In this document: positions 54,144 to 62,291 of the stretch, one piece after another
How the letters are laid out: the number at the start of each line of letters is the position of its first letter
Position numbering within the stretch: the first letter of the stretch is position 1
From: JBKHDT01 sp046541195
GTDB lineage: Bacteria > Pseudomonadota > Gammaproteobacteria > Halothiobacillales > Halothiobacillaceae
Assembly: GCA_046541195.1 (NCBI GenBank)
Contig: JBKHDT010000004.1
Span: 8,636-72,635, forward strand
Length of the DNA stretch: 64,000 nucleotides
Reading direction: 5' to 3'
Program-made: the position numbers and the translations under genes
The notes under the pieces: generated by a model
Told to the model about the DNA's origin: nothing
What the model saw: only the letters and a program-made list of their open reading frames with translations
Database searches by the model: none

Positions 54144-56408
54144 ATGATCTTCCGTTTCCCGATCGTCATCATCGACGAGGACTTCCGCTCGGAGAACGCC
54201 AGCGGACTCGGCATCCGCGCCCTGGCCGAGGCAATCAAGGCCGAAGGCGTCGAGGTGCTGGGTATCACCAGCTACGGCGACCTGTCCTCCTTCGCCCAGC
54301 AGCAGAGCCGGGCCTCGGCGTTCATCCTGTCGATCGACGACGAGGAGTTCGCGCACGTGGACAACGATGACGAGGCAGGCGTGATCAAGCAGCTGCGCGC
54401 CTTCGTGCAGGAGATCCGCTTTCGCAACGCGGACATCCCGATCTTCCTTTACGGGGAGACGCGCACCAGCCGGCACATTCCCAATGACGTGCTCAAGGAA
54501 CTGCACGGCTTCATTCACATGTTCGAGGACACCCCCGAATTCGTGGCCCGCCACATCATCCGCGAGGCGCGTGCCTACCTCAGCTCCCTGGCGCCGCCGT
54601 TCTTCCGGGCGCTGACCGGCTACGCAGCCGACGGCTCGTATTCCTGGCACTGCCCGGGCCACTCCGGTGGCGTGGCCTTCCTGAAAAGCCCCGTCGGGCA
54701 GATGTTTCACCAGTTCTTCGGAGAAAACCTGCTGCGGGCCGATGTCTGCAATGCCGTCGACGAGCTGGGCCAGCTGCTGGACCACACCGGCCCGGTGGCG
54801 GCCTCCGAGCGCAACGCCGCCCGGGTGTTCAATGCCGACCACCTGTTCTTTGTCACCAACGGCACCAGCACCTCCAACCGGATGGTCTGGAACTCCGCGG
54901 TCGCGGCGGGCGACATCGTGGTCGTTGACCGCAACTGCCACAAGTCCATCCTGCACTCGATCATCCTCACCGGGGCGATCCCGGTATTCCTGATGCCCAC
55001 GCGCAATCATTTCGGGATCATCGGGCCGATTCCGAAGGCGGAGTTCTGCATCGACAACATTCGCCGCAAGATCGAGGCGCATCCCTTCGCGCAACTGCCC
55101 GCGGACGACAAGCCCCGCATCCTGACGCTCACACAGTCCACCTACGACGGCATCCTCTACAACGTCGAGGAGATCAAGCAGGCGCTGGACGGCGAGATCG
55201 AGACACTGCACTTCGACGAGGCCTGGCTGCCCCACGCGGCCTTTCACGACTTCTACGGCGACTACCACGCCATCGGCGCGGACCGGCCGCGCTGCCGCGA
55301 CTCGGTGATCTTCTCGACCCAGTCGACCCACAAGCTCCTGGCCGGCCTGTCGCAGGCCTCGCAGATCCTGGTGCAGGACTGCGAATCCGAGCACTTCGAC
55401 CACGACGTGTTCAACGAGGCCTACCTGATGCATTCCTCGACCTCGCCGCAGTACGCGATCATCGCCTCCTGCGACGTGGCGGCGGCCATGATGGAACCGC
55501 CCGGGGGCACGGCCCTGGTCGAGGAGTCCATCGCCGAGGCGCTCGATTTTCGCCGTGCCATGCGCAAGGTGGATGCCGAATACGGCGACGAGTGGTGGTT
55601 CAAGGTCTGGGGACCGGATTACCTGCCCGACGAGGGCATCGGCAACCGGGAGGACTGGCTGCTGCACCGGGATGATCGCTGGCACGGCTTCGGCGAGGTG
55701 GCCGACGGCTTCAACATGCTCGATCCGATCAAGGCAACGATCATCACGCCGGGACTGGACGTGGAGGGCAATTTCGATGAGTGGGGCATCCCGGCCGCCG
55801 TCGTCACCAAGTACCTGGCCGAACACGGGGTGGTCGTCGAGAAGGCCGGCCTGTACAGCTTCTTCATCATGTTTACCATCGGCATCACCAAGGGCCGCTG
55901 GAACACCCTGCTGACGGCCCTGCAGCAGTTCAAGGACGAATACGCCCGCAACCAGCCGCTGTGGCGCATCATGCCCGACTTTGTCGCCGCCAATCCGCGC
56001 TACGAGCGCATGGGCCTGCGGGAACTGTGCGAGTCGCTGCACGCGGTCTACCGGGACAACGACGTGGCCCGGCTGACCACCGAGATGTACCTCTCGGACA
56101 TGGTACCTGCCATGCGCCCGGCCGACGCCTGGGCCCGCATGGCCCGCAAGCGCATCGAGCGCGTCCCCATCGACGAGCTCGAAGGGCGGATCACCGCCTC
56201 GCTGGTCACGCCCTATCCGCCGGGCATCCCGCTGCTGATCCCGGGCGAACGCTTCAACAAGATCATCGTGGACTACCTGAAGTTCGTCCGGGACTTCAAC
56301 CGCCAGCTGCCCGGGTTCGAGACCGACGTGCACGGCCTGGTCGAAGAGCGCCGCAAGGATGGCAGCCTGGACTATCATATCGACTGCGTGCGCGACGAGA
56401 GCGACTGA
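54144..56408 (+). CDS. Orn/Lys/Arg decarboxylase, arginine-decarboxylase (AdiA) type
   Basis: This 754-residue fold-type I PLP enzyme matches AdiA in length (about 755) and layout. A receiver-like wing domain (1-130; FPIVIIDEDFRSENASG) is followed by the PLP domain with HCPGHSGG near 170, VTNGTSTSN, FDEAWLPHAAFHDFYG and the Schiff-base Lys397 in STQSTHKLLAGLSQAS. The C-terminal domain includes ITPGLDVEG and TPYPPGIPLLIPGE. It decarboxylates arginine, or possibly lysine or ornithine, in polyamine synthesis or acid resistance; no cognate antiporter gene is adjacent. The start at 54144 follows an AGAGGTG sequence; 54075 is an in-frame alternative overlapping greB. Confidence 0.9.
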   Translation: MIFRFPIVIIDEDFRSENASGLGIRALAEAIKAEGVEVLGITSYGDLSSFAQQQSRASAFILSIDDEEFAHVDNDDEAGVIKQLRAFVQEIRFRNADIPIFLYGETRTSRHIPNDVLKELHGFIHMFEDTPEFVARHIIREARAYLSSLAPPFFRALTGYAADGSYSWHCPGHSGGVAFLKSPVGQMFHQFFGENLLRADVCNAVDELGQLLDHTGPVAASERNAARVFNADHLFFVTNGTSTSNRMVWNSAVAAGDIVVVDRNCHKSILHSIILTGAIPVFLMPTRNHFGIIGPIPKAEFCIDNIRRKIEAHPFAQLPADDKPRILTLTQSTYDGILYNVEEIKQALDGEIETLHFDEAWLPHAAFHDFYGDYHAIGADRPRCRDSVIFSTQSTHKLLAGLSQASQILVQDCESEHFDHDVFNEAYLMHSSTSPQYAIIASCDVAAAMMEPPGGTALVEESIAEALDFRRAMRKVDAEYGDEWWFKVWGPDYLPDEGIGNREDWLLHRDDRWHGFGEVADGFNMLDPIKATIITPGLDVEGNFDEWGIPAAVVTKYLAEHGVVVEKAGLYSFFIMFTIGITKGRWNTLLTALQQFKDEYARNQPLWRIMPDFVAANPRYERMGLRELCESLHAVYRDNDVARLTTEMYLSDMVPAMRPADAWARMARKRIERVPIDELEGRITASLVTPYPPGIPLLIPGERFNKIIVDYLKFVRDFNRQLPGFETDVHGLVEERRKDGSLDYHIDCVRDESD

Positions 56409-56464
56409 TCCGCGGACATCGGCTCTTGCCAGCAGACGGCAAGCCCGTCAGAATCGCAGCCCCT

Positions 56465-56551
56465 GCCGGGGTGGTGGAACTGGTAGACACACGAGACTTA
56501 AAATCTCGAGGACTTCGGTCCGTGCGGGTTCGAGTCCCGCCCTCGGCACCA
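56465..56551 (+). tRNA. tRNA-Leu (anticodon UAA), CCA encoded
   Basis: The 87-base sequence folds as a class II tRNA. The acceptor stem GCCGGGG pairs with CCTCGGC, the anticodon stem CGAGA/TCTCG encloses the loop CTTAAAA with anticodon TAA at 56499-56501, a long variable arm follows, and the T arm is GCGGGTTCGAGTCCCGC. The discriminator A is followed by encoded CCA (56549-56551). It stands 56 bp after the decarboxylase gene. Confidence 0.97.
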
Positions 56552-56999
56552 GATCAAAGCGCAGAACCCCGCAAGGTTCGGGCGCATTCGCCATCCCTGG
56601 ATCCACATGGCCCAGACCCCGCGCCACACTTCGGGACCCTTTGCACAAAACCACCCGTGGCCTGGTGCAGCAGCCGACGGGCCGGCCCAGACCCGGACTT
56701 TGCCTTGCGATTCAATGACTTGCACCAGACTGGGCCAGGGCAGCCATGCGCTGCACGGGAATCTGAAGCACTCGCGCAGGGATTCCTTCCAGCATCTTTT
56801 CGGGGACCTTTGCCCGCAGCTTTCGATCTGGCAGCCGGCAACGGCCGGCCCGGCGGACTGCGCCGGGCTCTTGAAATCCGAGGCCGCAAGCCCCATCACG
56901 AACGGCGATCTCCCGCGCCATTTCCGAGTCCTGGGCGGGGCGCTGCCAGTCACAGAAACTCATTCGTCGATCCTTGTTTCCTTTGCGGAGTAATTCATC
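56552..56999. other. 448-bp intergenic region between tRNA-Leu and cnoX
   Basis: No gene is visible on either strand. It contains copy A of the dispersed element (56640-56800). No clear T-run terminator follows the tRNA. The cnoX gene has only a short purine stretch (TTTGCGGAG) before its ATG. Confidence 0.5.
56640..56800 (+). repeat. Dispersed intergenic element, copy A (best reference copy)
   Basis: The copy holds a left block with CCACCCGTGGCCT followed by GTGCAGCAG, a core GATTCAATGACTTGCACCAG at 56709-56728, and a right block GGGAATCTGAAGCACTCGCG then CAGGGATTCCTTCC. The same blocks recur in order in copies B, C and E and more loosely in G and D, always between genes. Confidence 0.65.
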
Positions 57000-57863
57000 A
57001 TGTCCGAATCTGCCAATGTCTTTGCCGTCACCGAGCAGCAGTTCGCCACCCGGGTCATCGAAGCCTCGCGCGAGAAGCCGGTGGTGGTCGATTTCTGGGC
57101 GCCCTGGTGCGGGCCCTGCCAGTCACTGATGCCGATGCTGACGGCCATCGTCGAGTCCTACGGCGGGCAGGTGCTGCTGGCCAAGGTAAACACCGACGAA
57201 GAACAGAACCTGGCCGGCCAGTACGGCATCCGCTCGCTGCCGACGGTGATGGTGTTCAAGGACGGACGGCCCGTGGACCAGTTCATGGGCGTACAGCCGG
57301 AATCGGAAATTCGAGCGCTGATCAACCGCCACGTCACCCGGGAGTCGGATCTGCTGCGGCGCAAGGCCGCGCAGGTATACGCGGCCGGCGCGGCCGACCA
57401 GGCGCTTGAGCTTTTGCGCGAGGCCAATCGCCAGGACCCGGACAATGCGGATGTGGTGCTGGACATCGCACGGATCATGGGCAACCAGGGCGCGTTCGAG
57501 GAAGCATCCGAAATCCTCTCGGCCCTGCCGGTCGCGATGGCCGAGCGGGACGACGTCAAGGAACTGAAAGCCCAGCTGCGCCTCGCCAGCCAGGCCGTCG
57601 GGGCGCCGGACCGCTCCGAGCTGGTGGCGCGCATCGAGGCTGACCCGGGCGACCTGGAGGCCCGCGAGAAACTCTCCTCGCGCCTGGCGATGGAGGGTGA
57701 CCATGCCGGGGCGGCCGAGCAGATGTACCAGATCATGCTGCGCGACCGCGGCTACAACGACGACGCGGGGCGCAAGGGGCTGCTGGAAATCTTCGAAATG
57801 CTCGGACCCGAGCACCCGGTGACCAGACAGTACCGCAGCCGGATGTTCGGTCTGCTGTATTGA
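57000..57863 (+). CDS. cnoX: Thioredoxin-TPR co-chaperone (CnoX/YbbN)
   Basis: The 287-residue cytoplasmic protein has an N-terminal thioredoxin fold (about 1-110) with the full redox motif WCGPC at residues 37-41 and cis-Pro in RSLPTV. A C-terminal helical TPR-like domain (about 120-287; QALELLREANRQDPDNADV, EEASEILSALP) follows. CnoX holds unfolding proteins under oxidative stress and hands them to GroEL or DnaK. Unlike E. coli YbbN, which lacks the complete CXXC, this version should be redox-active. It is transcribed alone, between two spacers that both carry the dispersed element. Confidence 0.92.
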   Translation: MSESANVFAVTEQQFATRVIEASREKPVVVDFWAPWCGPCQSLMPMLTAIVESYGGQVLLAKVNTDEEQNLAGQYGIRSLPTVMVFKDGRPVDQFMGVQPESEIRALINRHVTRESDLLRRKAAQVYAAGAADQALELLREANRQDPDNADVVLDIARIMGNQGAFEEASEILSALPVAMAERDDVKELKAQLRLASQAVGAPDRSELVARIEADPGDLEAREKLSSRLAMEGDHAGAAEQMYQIMLRDRGYNDDAGRKGLLEIFEMLGPEHPVTRQYRSRMFGLLY

Positions 57864-58279
57864 GCCGCGCACCCGCGTCCTGACCGCCAGCCGACCCCCG
57901 GATACCGATCGAATGGGTATCCCTGCACGACTTGCTTCAGATTTTCGGTCGGGGCACGGGTACTCCGACTGGCGTCCCGGATCTTCGGCCCCCGGGCCTT
58001 GAATGAGCCAGGCACGGCCGGGCCGGGTCCAAGGCACTTCGACGTCCCCTTGGCGCAAGCCTGTCGACTGCCGCGACCCGGCCGGGCTTGAACACGGGGC
58101 GGGCGCAAGCCTGCAAAGGTCCGGAAGGCTTCACGAAGGGTTTTTACGGGTAGCTGCAATCCAGCGGCCTCAGCGGCCTCCCGAAGGCCGACCCGACTCG
58201 CCGGATGTACCGGGCTCAAGGCCGATCCCGGGTCTGGTCGAGTGTGCCCGGTGCCCCGCCACGAGCAGACTGTTTCGAT
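57864..58279. other. 416-bp gap between convergent cnoX and the AAA+ gene
   Basis: No gene is visible. Most of the gap is taken by copy E of the dispersed element. GGATACC (57900-57906) and GGTATCC (57916-57922) form a 7-bp inverted repeat shortly after cnoX, but without a T-run. It coincides with the right end of copy E. Confidence 0.5.
57905..58145 (-). repeat. Dispersed intergenic element, copy E (longer variant)
   Basis: On the minus strand it starts AAAACCCTTCGTGAAGCC, has GGCTTGCGCCAAGG in the core position and ends AAAATCTGAAGCAAGTCGTG then CAGGGATACC. The right block matches copy A closely (AATCTGAAGCA and CAGGGAT-CC). The middle part is expanded, giving about 240 bp. Confidence 0.6.
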
Positions 58280-59788
58280 TCAGGCTTGGCCGCCGGGCCG
58301 GTCCCTGGCCGGGCCGGAGGCATTGACGGCACGCTTGAAGCACCAGTTGCGGATTTCCTTGATCTGCTCGACCATCGTGCGCGACAGCGGCACGGTATCG
58401 ACGGCGTTATGCACGATGTCGCGCTCGGTAAAGGCACGACCGGCGGCGTAGGCATCCATCCTCGCGGACTTGACGACCTGCTCGATCTCGGCACCACTCC
58501 AACCCTGGGTGGAGGCCGCCAGATAGCCGAGGTCGAATTGCCCGGGTTCCCCGCCATGCCGACGGATGTGGATCGCGAGAATTTCGCGGCGCTCCTCGTC
58601 GGTCGGCAGGTCGAGAAAAAACAACTGGTCGAAGCGGCCCTTGCGCATCAGCTCGGCAGGCAGCTGCTGGATGCGGTTGGCGGTGGCGGCCACGAACACC
58701 TTGGGCGACTTTTCCTGAAGCCAGGTAAGAAAGCTGGAAAAGATGGTCGTGCGTCCACCCGCACCACCCATCGCGTCATAGCCGAAGGCGTTTTCCAGCT
58801 CGTCGATCCAGAGGACCACCGGCGCGATCTGCCCGGCGATCCGGGTGGCGCGCTCAAAGGCGTACTCGGGGGTGCCGAAGGTTCCCGACAGCACCAGGGA
58901 CATGTCCAGCCGGACCAGCGGCAGCGACCAGGCGGCGGCGACGGCCTTGGCGGCCATGCTCTTGCCGCAACCGCTGACACCCATGAACAGGATGCCGGCC
59001 GGCAGCGGCACCCGGTCGCGGTAGGCCTGCTCCGAAAACAGCATCCGCCGCTGAGTCACCCAGTGCTTGAGGTTTTCCAACCCGCCGATGTCCTCCAGGG
59101 ACACCGAGGAAGGGTAAAACTGCAGGCAGCGTTCCTTCTTGAGGACCTGGGCCTTCTCTTCCTGGATCTCCCGCATCAGCTCGGCTTCTTCCGGCACGTG
59201 TCCGCCGCGAAACAGCCGGGCCGCAAGGTGGTTGATCTCGTCCAGCGACAACCCGCGCAGGCGCGCGGCCAGCCGGGCGCGCACCGACTCGTCCAGGCCC
59301 GCACCCTGCGGATGGCGCTGCAGATTGGCGAGAATCTCGACTTCGTCCGGTGGCTCCAGTTCGACCACGAAGACCTCCTTGCCCACGACCTCCGGGAGCG
59401 ACAGCTTCGGATAGGTCATGAACACCACGTTGCGCGTCCCCTGGAGCCGCTGGTAAAGCTCGCGCAGGGCCCGCTGCAGGATCGGATTCCCTTCCAGCCA
59501 GGCAGGCAGGTCCTGCAGCAGGTAGACCGCCGGATCGCCATTGCCTGCCCGGTCCAGGATCCATTCGATCACGGCCAGTGGCTCCCGGGTCGCGTCCGGA
59601 TCGCAGTCGAGTCCCTGCATGACGGACCAGTGATGCACCGCCCCGCCCTCGCCCAGCCAGCTGCGGGCAATGGACGGCATCAGCTGGGCAACCTGCTGCT
59701 CGTCCGCCGTGACCAGGTAGAACAGCGGATACCGCGAGGCCAGGCCGCGGGCGATGGAGCGGGTGGAACGATTGTCGAGAACCGTCAT
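58280..59788 (-). CDS. Ycf46-like AAA+ ATPase
   Basis: The 502-residue soluble ATPase has an N-terminal half (1-220) resembling a degenerate AAA domain that lacks a Walker A motif, then an active AAA+ module. Walker A is GVSGCGKS (270-277), Walker B is VVLWIDELENAF, the sensor 1 region is VAATAN, and RKGRFDQLFFLDLP carries the arginine finger and pore-distal loop typical of FtsH/p97-type AAA domains. The two-part layout matches Ycf46, studied in cyanobacteria for its effect on inorganic carbon use and otherwise uncharacterised. The ATG at 59788 is chosen; the open frame runs much further upstream, through a terminator and another gene's antisense. The last residues are proline/glycine-rich. 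Confidence 0.85.
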   Translation of the reverse strand: MTVLDNRSTRSIARGLASRYPLFYLVTADEQQVAQLMPSIARSWLGEGGAVHHWSVMQGLDCDPDATREPLAVIEWILDRAGNGDPAVYLLQDLPAWLEGNPILQRALRELYQRLQGTRNVVFMTYPKLSLPEVVGKEVFVVELEPPDEVEILANLQRHPQGAGLDESVRARLAARLRGLSLDEINHLAARLFRGGHVPEEAELMREIQEEKAQVLKKERCLQFYPSSVSLEDIGGLENLKHWVTQRRMLFSEQAYRDRVPLPAGILFMGVSGCGKSMAAKAVAAAWSLPLVRLDMSLVLSGTFGTPEYAFERATRIAGQIAPVVLWIDELENAFGYDAMGGAGGRTTIFSSFLTWLQEKSPKVFVAATANRIQQLPAELMRKGRFDQLFFLDLPTDEERREILAIHIRRHGGEPGQFDLGYLAASTQGWSGAEIEQVVKSARMDAYAAGRAFTERDIVHNAVDTVPLSRTMVEQIKEIRNWCFKRAVNASGPARDRPGGQA

Positions 59789-59810
59789 GCGCGAGCACTC
59801 TTGATGAAAC

Positions 59811-59838
59811 GAAAAACGACCCGTCGAGGACGGGTCGT
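59811..59838 (-). terminator. Intrinsic terminator of the host-attachment family gene
   Basis: On the minus strand a perfect 10-bp stem (ACGACCCGTC and GACGGGTCGT) with a three-base loop CTC is followed directly by TTTTTCGTTTC. It lies 78 bp after the stop at 59916 and just before the AAA+ gene start, so it ends the upstream transcript and separates the two genes. Confidence 0.9.
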
Positions 59839-59915
59839 GGAAACCGGCATTGACCGCCATCCCGGCCGACAGCCGCGTTCGCGACCGCGTCGGGACGCAG
59901 TGCGCCGCGTCACTA

Positions 59916-60407
59916 TCAGAGCGAGCGGGGCAAGGCGGCGCGTATGGCCTCTGGCTGGTGTCCGGAATAGTCCTTGGGAATGTCCGCGACCATCGCCTGT
60001 TTGAGACCATTGCCGAGCTTTTCCCGCAACATGCCCAGGAAGCGTGGCGCGGCCACCAGGTAGAAACGCTCCATCCGGCCACGCCGCTGCGCCTGTTCCA
60101 GGGCACGAACCACCTGCTGCGCGAATCGCTGAGCCTCGACGTCCCGCGGGCTGGTTTGCGGCTCGTAGGCGTGCAGGGCCTCACCCTTGCGATCGCTGGT
60201 GGCGCCGGGCCGGTCGGTGACCAGTTCGGCCCCGGCGCTGCGACCGGCCGGGTTGAGCAGTTCCTCGACTTCCTCCAGCGCCCCCTTGGGCAATGGCTGG
60301 CTGGAAGGGTTGGCGGCAGAGCCGCGATAGGCGCCTGCATTGTCCGTCACGCGCAGGAACCGCGCTCGTGCCGCATCGGCAACGATTACCCAGGTTTTCA
60401 TCTGCAT
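59916..60407 (-). CDS. Host-attachment family protein (PF10116-like)
   Basis: This 163-residue soluble protein has the family pattern. MKTWVIVADAARARFLRV opens it, followed by a variable acidic loop, DRKGEALHAYEP, DVEAQRFAQQVVRALEQA and YLVAAPRFLGMLREKL near the end, closing with IPKDYSGHQPEAI. The family is named for a role in attachment of plant-associated bacteria to host cells, but the fold relates to release-factor-like domains and its biochemical role is unknown. GGAGG lies eight bases before the ATG at 60407, fixing the start. Copy C of the dispersed element lies just upstream, and a strong terminator follows. Confidence 0.85.
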   Translation of the reverse strand: MQMKTWVIVADAARARFLRVTDNAGAYRGSAANPSSQPLPKGALEEVEELLNPAGRSAGAELVTDRPGATSDRKGEALHAYEPQTSPRDVEAQRFAQQVVRALEQAQRRGRMERFYLVAAPRFLGMLREKLGNGLKQAMVADIPKDYSGHQPEAIRAALPRSL

Positions 60408-60460
60408 GCTTCCCTCCAGGAATGGGCTTGAGAAGCGGGCCGAAGCCCGACGACATGCCG

Positions 60461-60613
60461 CCTGGAAAAATCCGTGCGCAAGGGCAAACACCCCGCGCGG
60501 GGCATGGGCACCCATTCATCATGGCGCAAGCCATTGAATCCGATGGCACGGGCCAGGCATGAGTCAACCCGCGCGCAGCTGCAGCAGGCCACGGAGCCTT
60601 GCATGCAGTTTTC
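60461..60613 (-). repeat. Dispersed intergenic element, copy C
   Basis: On the minus strand the order is CTCCGTGGCCTGCTGCAGC, CTCATGCCTGGCCCGTGCC, core GATTCAATGGCTTGCGCCA (60540-60522) and TTGCGCACGGATTTTTCCAG. The core differs from copy B at one base. It lies 54 bp upstream of the host-attachment gene, in the same orientation as that gene, and could affect its 5' region. Confidence 0.6.
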
Positions 60614-60768
60614 CCTGGCGCACTCCGGAGCAGGCGGTCGATTGGCAAAAAGCACACTGCCTGCCACGGGACGCCACGATCAGGCGACACGTGCGGTTCA
60701 GTGTAGACACACTCACCGGCCCCAAGGCAAGGATTTTTTTCGGAAAGATGTCATGCGACGGACCCGCC

Positions 60769-60831
60769 AAAAACCCGCAGGCCCGCCCCGATGGGACGAA
60801 GGCCAGGCCATCCCGGGGACAGCGGCGGGCC
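60769..60831 (-). terminator. Possible terminator downstream of malQ
   Basis: On the minus strand GGCCCGCC and GGCGGGCC form an 8-bp stem around a long 36-base interval, followed by TGCGGG and TTTTT. The large loop makes this uncertain. The rest of the 447-bp gap 60408-60854 holds copy C of the dispersed element, a second T-run (60734-60740 on the plus strand) and no gene. Confidence 0.3.
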
Positions 60832-60854
60832 GCCCGACCGCAGAGGAGCCGGCT

Positions 60855-62291
60855 TCAGGGCAAGCGATCGTTGGCCTCGATGCGTTCGCGCAGGTCGGCG
60901 GCCAGGTCCCGCGAGAGGGCCTGGTCGCTCATCTGCCAGTTCCAGTTGTCCTCCATGGTTCCCGGCGCGTTCATGCGCGCCTCGCCGCCCAGGGAGAGCA
61001 GGTCCTGCATGGGCAGGATGGTCAACCCGCCAACCGACTGCAGGGCCACGTCGATCAGCGCCCAGGGCATGGGTGTCTCCGGCCAGTCGAGCACCGACAA
61101 CACATGGCCACGCTGCTCGTCCGACAGGCTGTCGAACCAGCCCAGCGTGGTGTTGTTGTCGTGCGTGCCGGTGTAAACGACGCTGTCTACCTCGTGGTTC
61201 TGCGGCAGGTAGGGGTTGCGGTCATCGCTGTCGAAGGCGAACTGCAGGATTACCATGCCCGGAAGGTCGAACTGCCGGCGCAGCCGCGTCACGGCGTCGG
61301 TAATGATGCCCAGATCCTCGGCAATGACCGGCAGTACGCCGCCACTGTCCAGGCGCAGAGCCTCGAGCAATTCGGCGCCCGGCGCCTCGACCCAGCGCCC
61401 GTCCATGGCCGTCTCGCATTCGGCCGGGATCTCCCAGTACGACTCCAGGCCCCGGAAATGGTCAATGCGCACCCAGTCGAACAGCAACCGATGACTTTCA
61501 AAGCGCTTGCGCCACCAGGAAAAGCCGTCGGCCTGCATGCGCGCCCAGTCGAACAGCGGGTTGCCCCAGCGCTGACCGGTTTCGGAAAAGTAGTCCGGCG
61601 GCACCCCGGCCACGACGGTCGGCTGACCCGCGTCATCGAGGATGAACTGGTCGCGGTCCGCCCAGGTGTCGGCGCTGTCATGGGCAACGAAGATCGGCAT
61701 GTCCCCGAACAACAGGATGCCGTGGCCGTTGGCATAGCTGCGCAGCGACTGCCACTGGGCAAACAGCAGGAACTGCTCGAAACGGTATTGATGCATGGGG
61801 CCGGCAAGCCGCTGCCGGGCGGCCTCGAGCGCCTGCGGGTCCCGGTCGCGCAGGCCGTCCGGCCAGTCGCACCAGGCCTGTCCTTCCTGCTCATCCTTCA
61901 GGGCGCGGAACAGCGCGTAATCTTCCAGCCAGTCTTCATGGTCCAGACAGAAGCGCGAAAAGGCCCGCTGCCCGACCGCATTGACCCCCTGACCGAACCG
62001 GGCGCGATCCGGCCGGGCACCCGGTTCGAACCAGCCGGTCAGGGGCAACTGGCTCTCATCGAGAAAGTCGGGATTGAGCGCGTGGGACGAGAGGCACTGG
62101 TAGGGCGATCCGTCGGCATGGGTCGGACCAAGGGGAAGAACCTGCCATACGGACAGCCCGGCGCGCACCAAAAAATCGACGAAGCGTCGGGCCGGGGCCC
62201 CAAAATTGCCGTTGGGCAGGCTGGAGACGTGGAGCAGCACGCCTGCCCGACGCAGGGAACAGGGAGCTTCTGGCTTGTGCATGCGCGTCAC
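60855..62291 (-). CDS. malQ: 4-alpha-glucanotransferase (amylomaltase)
   Basis: This 478-residue GH77 enzyme disproportionates maltodextrins by moving glucan segments between chains. The start RRAGVLLHVSSLPN is typical. FGDMPIFVAHDSADTWA, the nucleophile region FDWVRIDHFRGLESYWEIP, PVIAEDLG (acid/base Glu) and YTGTHDNNTTLGW (third catalytic Asp) are all present. It acts in the cytoplasm in glycogen or maltodextrin turnover. Its ATG overlaps the stop of the GH57 gene by 4 bp, so the pair is translationally coupled. Confidence 0.96.
   Translation of the reverse strand: MTRMHKPEAPCSLRRAGVLLHVSSLPNGNFGAPARRFVDFLVRAGLSVWQVLPLGPTHADGSPYQCLSSHALNPDFLDESQLPLTGWFEPGARPDRARFGQGVNAVGQRAFSRFCLDHEDWLEDYALFRALKDEQEGQAWCDWPDGLRDRDPQALEAARQRLAGPMHQYRFEQFLLFAQWQSLRSYANGHGILLFGDMPIFVAHDSADTWADRDQFILDDAGQPTVVAGVPPDYFSETGQRWGNPLFDWARMQADGFSWWRKRFESHRLLFDWVRIDHFRGLESYWEIPAECETAMDGRWVEAPGAELLEALRLDSGGVLPVIAEDLGIITDAVTRLRRQFDLPGMVILQFAFDSDDRNPYLPQNHEVDSVVYTGTHDNNTTLGWFDSLSDEQRGHVLSVLDWPETPMPWALIDVALQSVGGLTILPMQDLLSLGGEARMNAPGTMEDNWNWQMSDQALSRDLAADLRERIEANDRLP

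Noticed and set aside
59789..60340. Upstream extension of the AAA+ ATPase frame
   Set aside because: It crosses a clear intrinsic terminator and the host-attachment gene in another frame. The sequence before the ATG at 59788 is not family-like.
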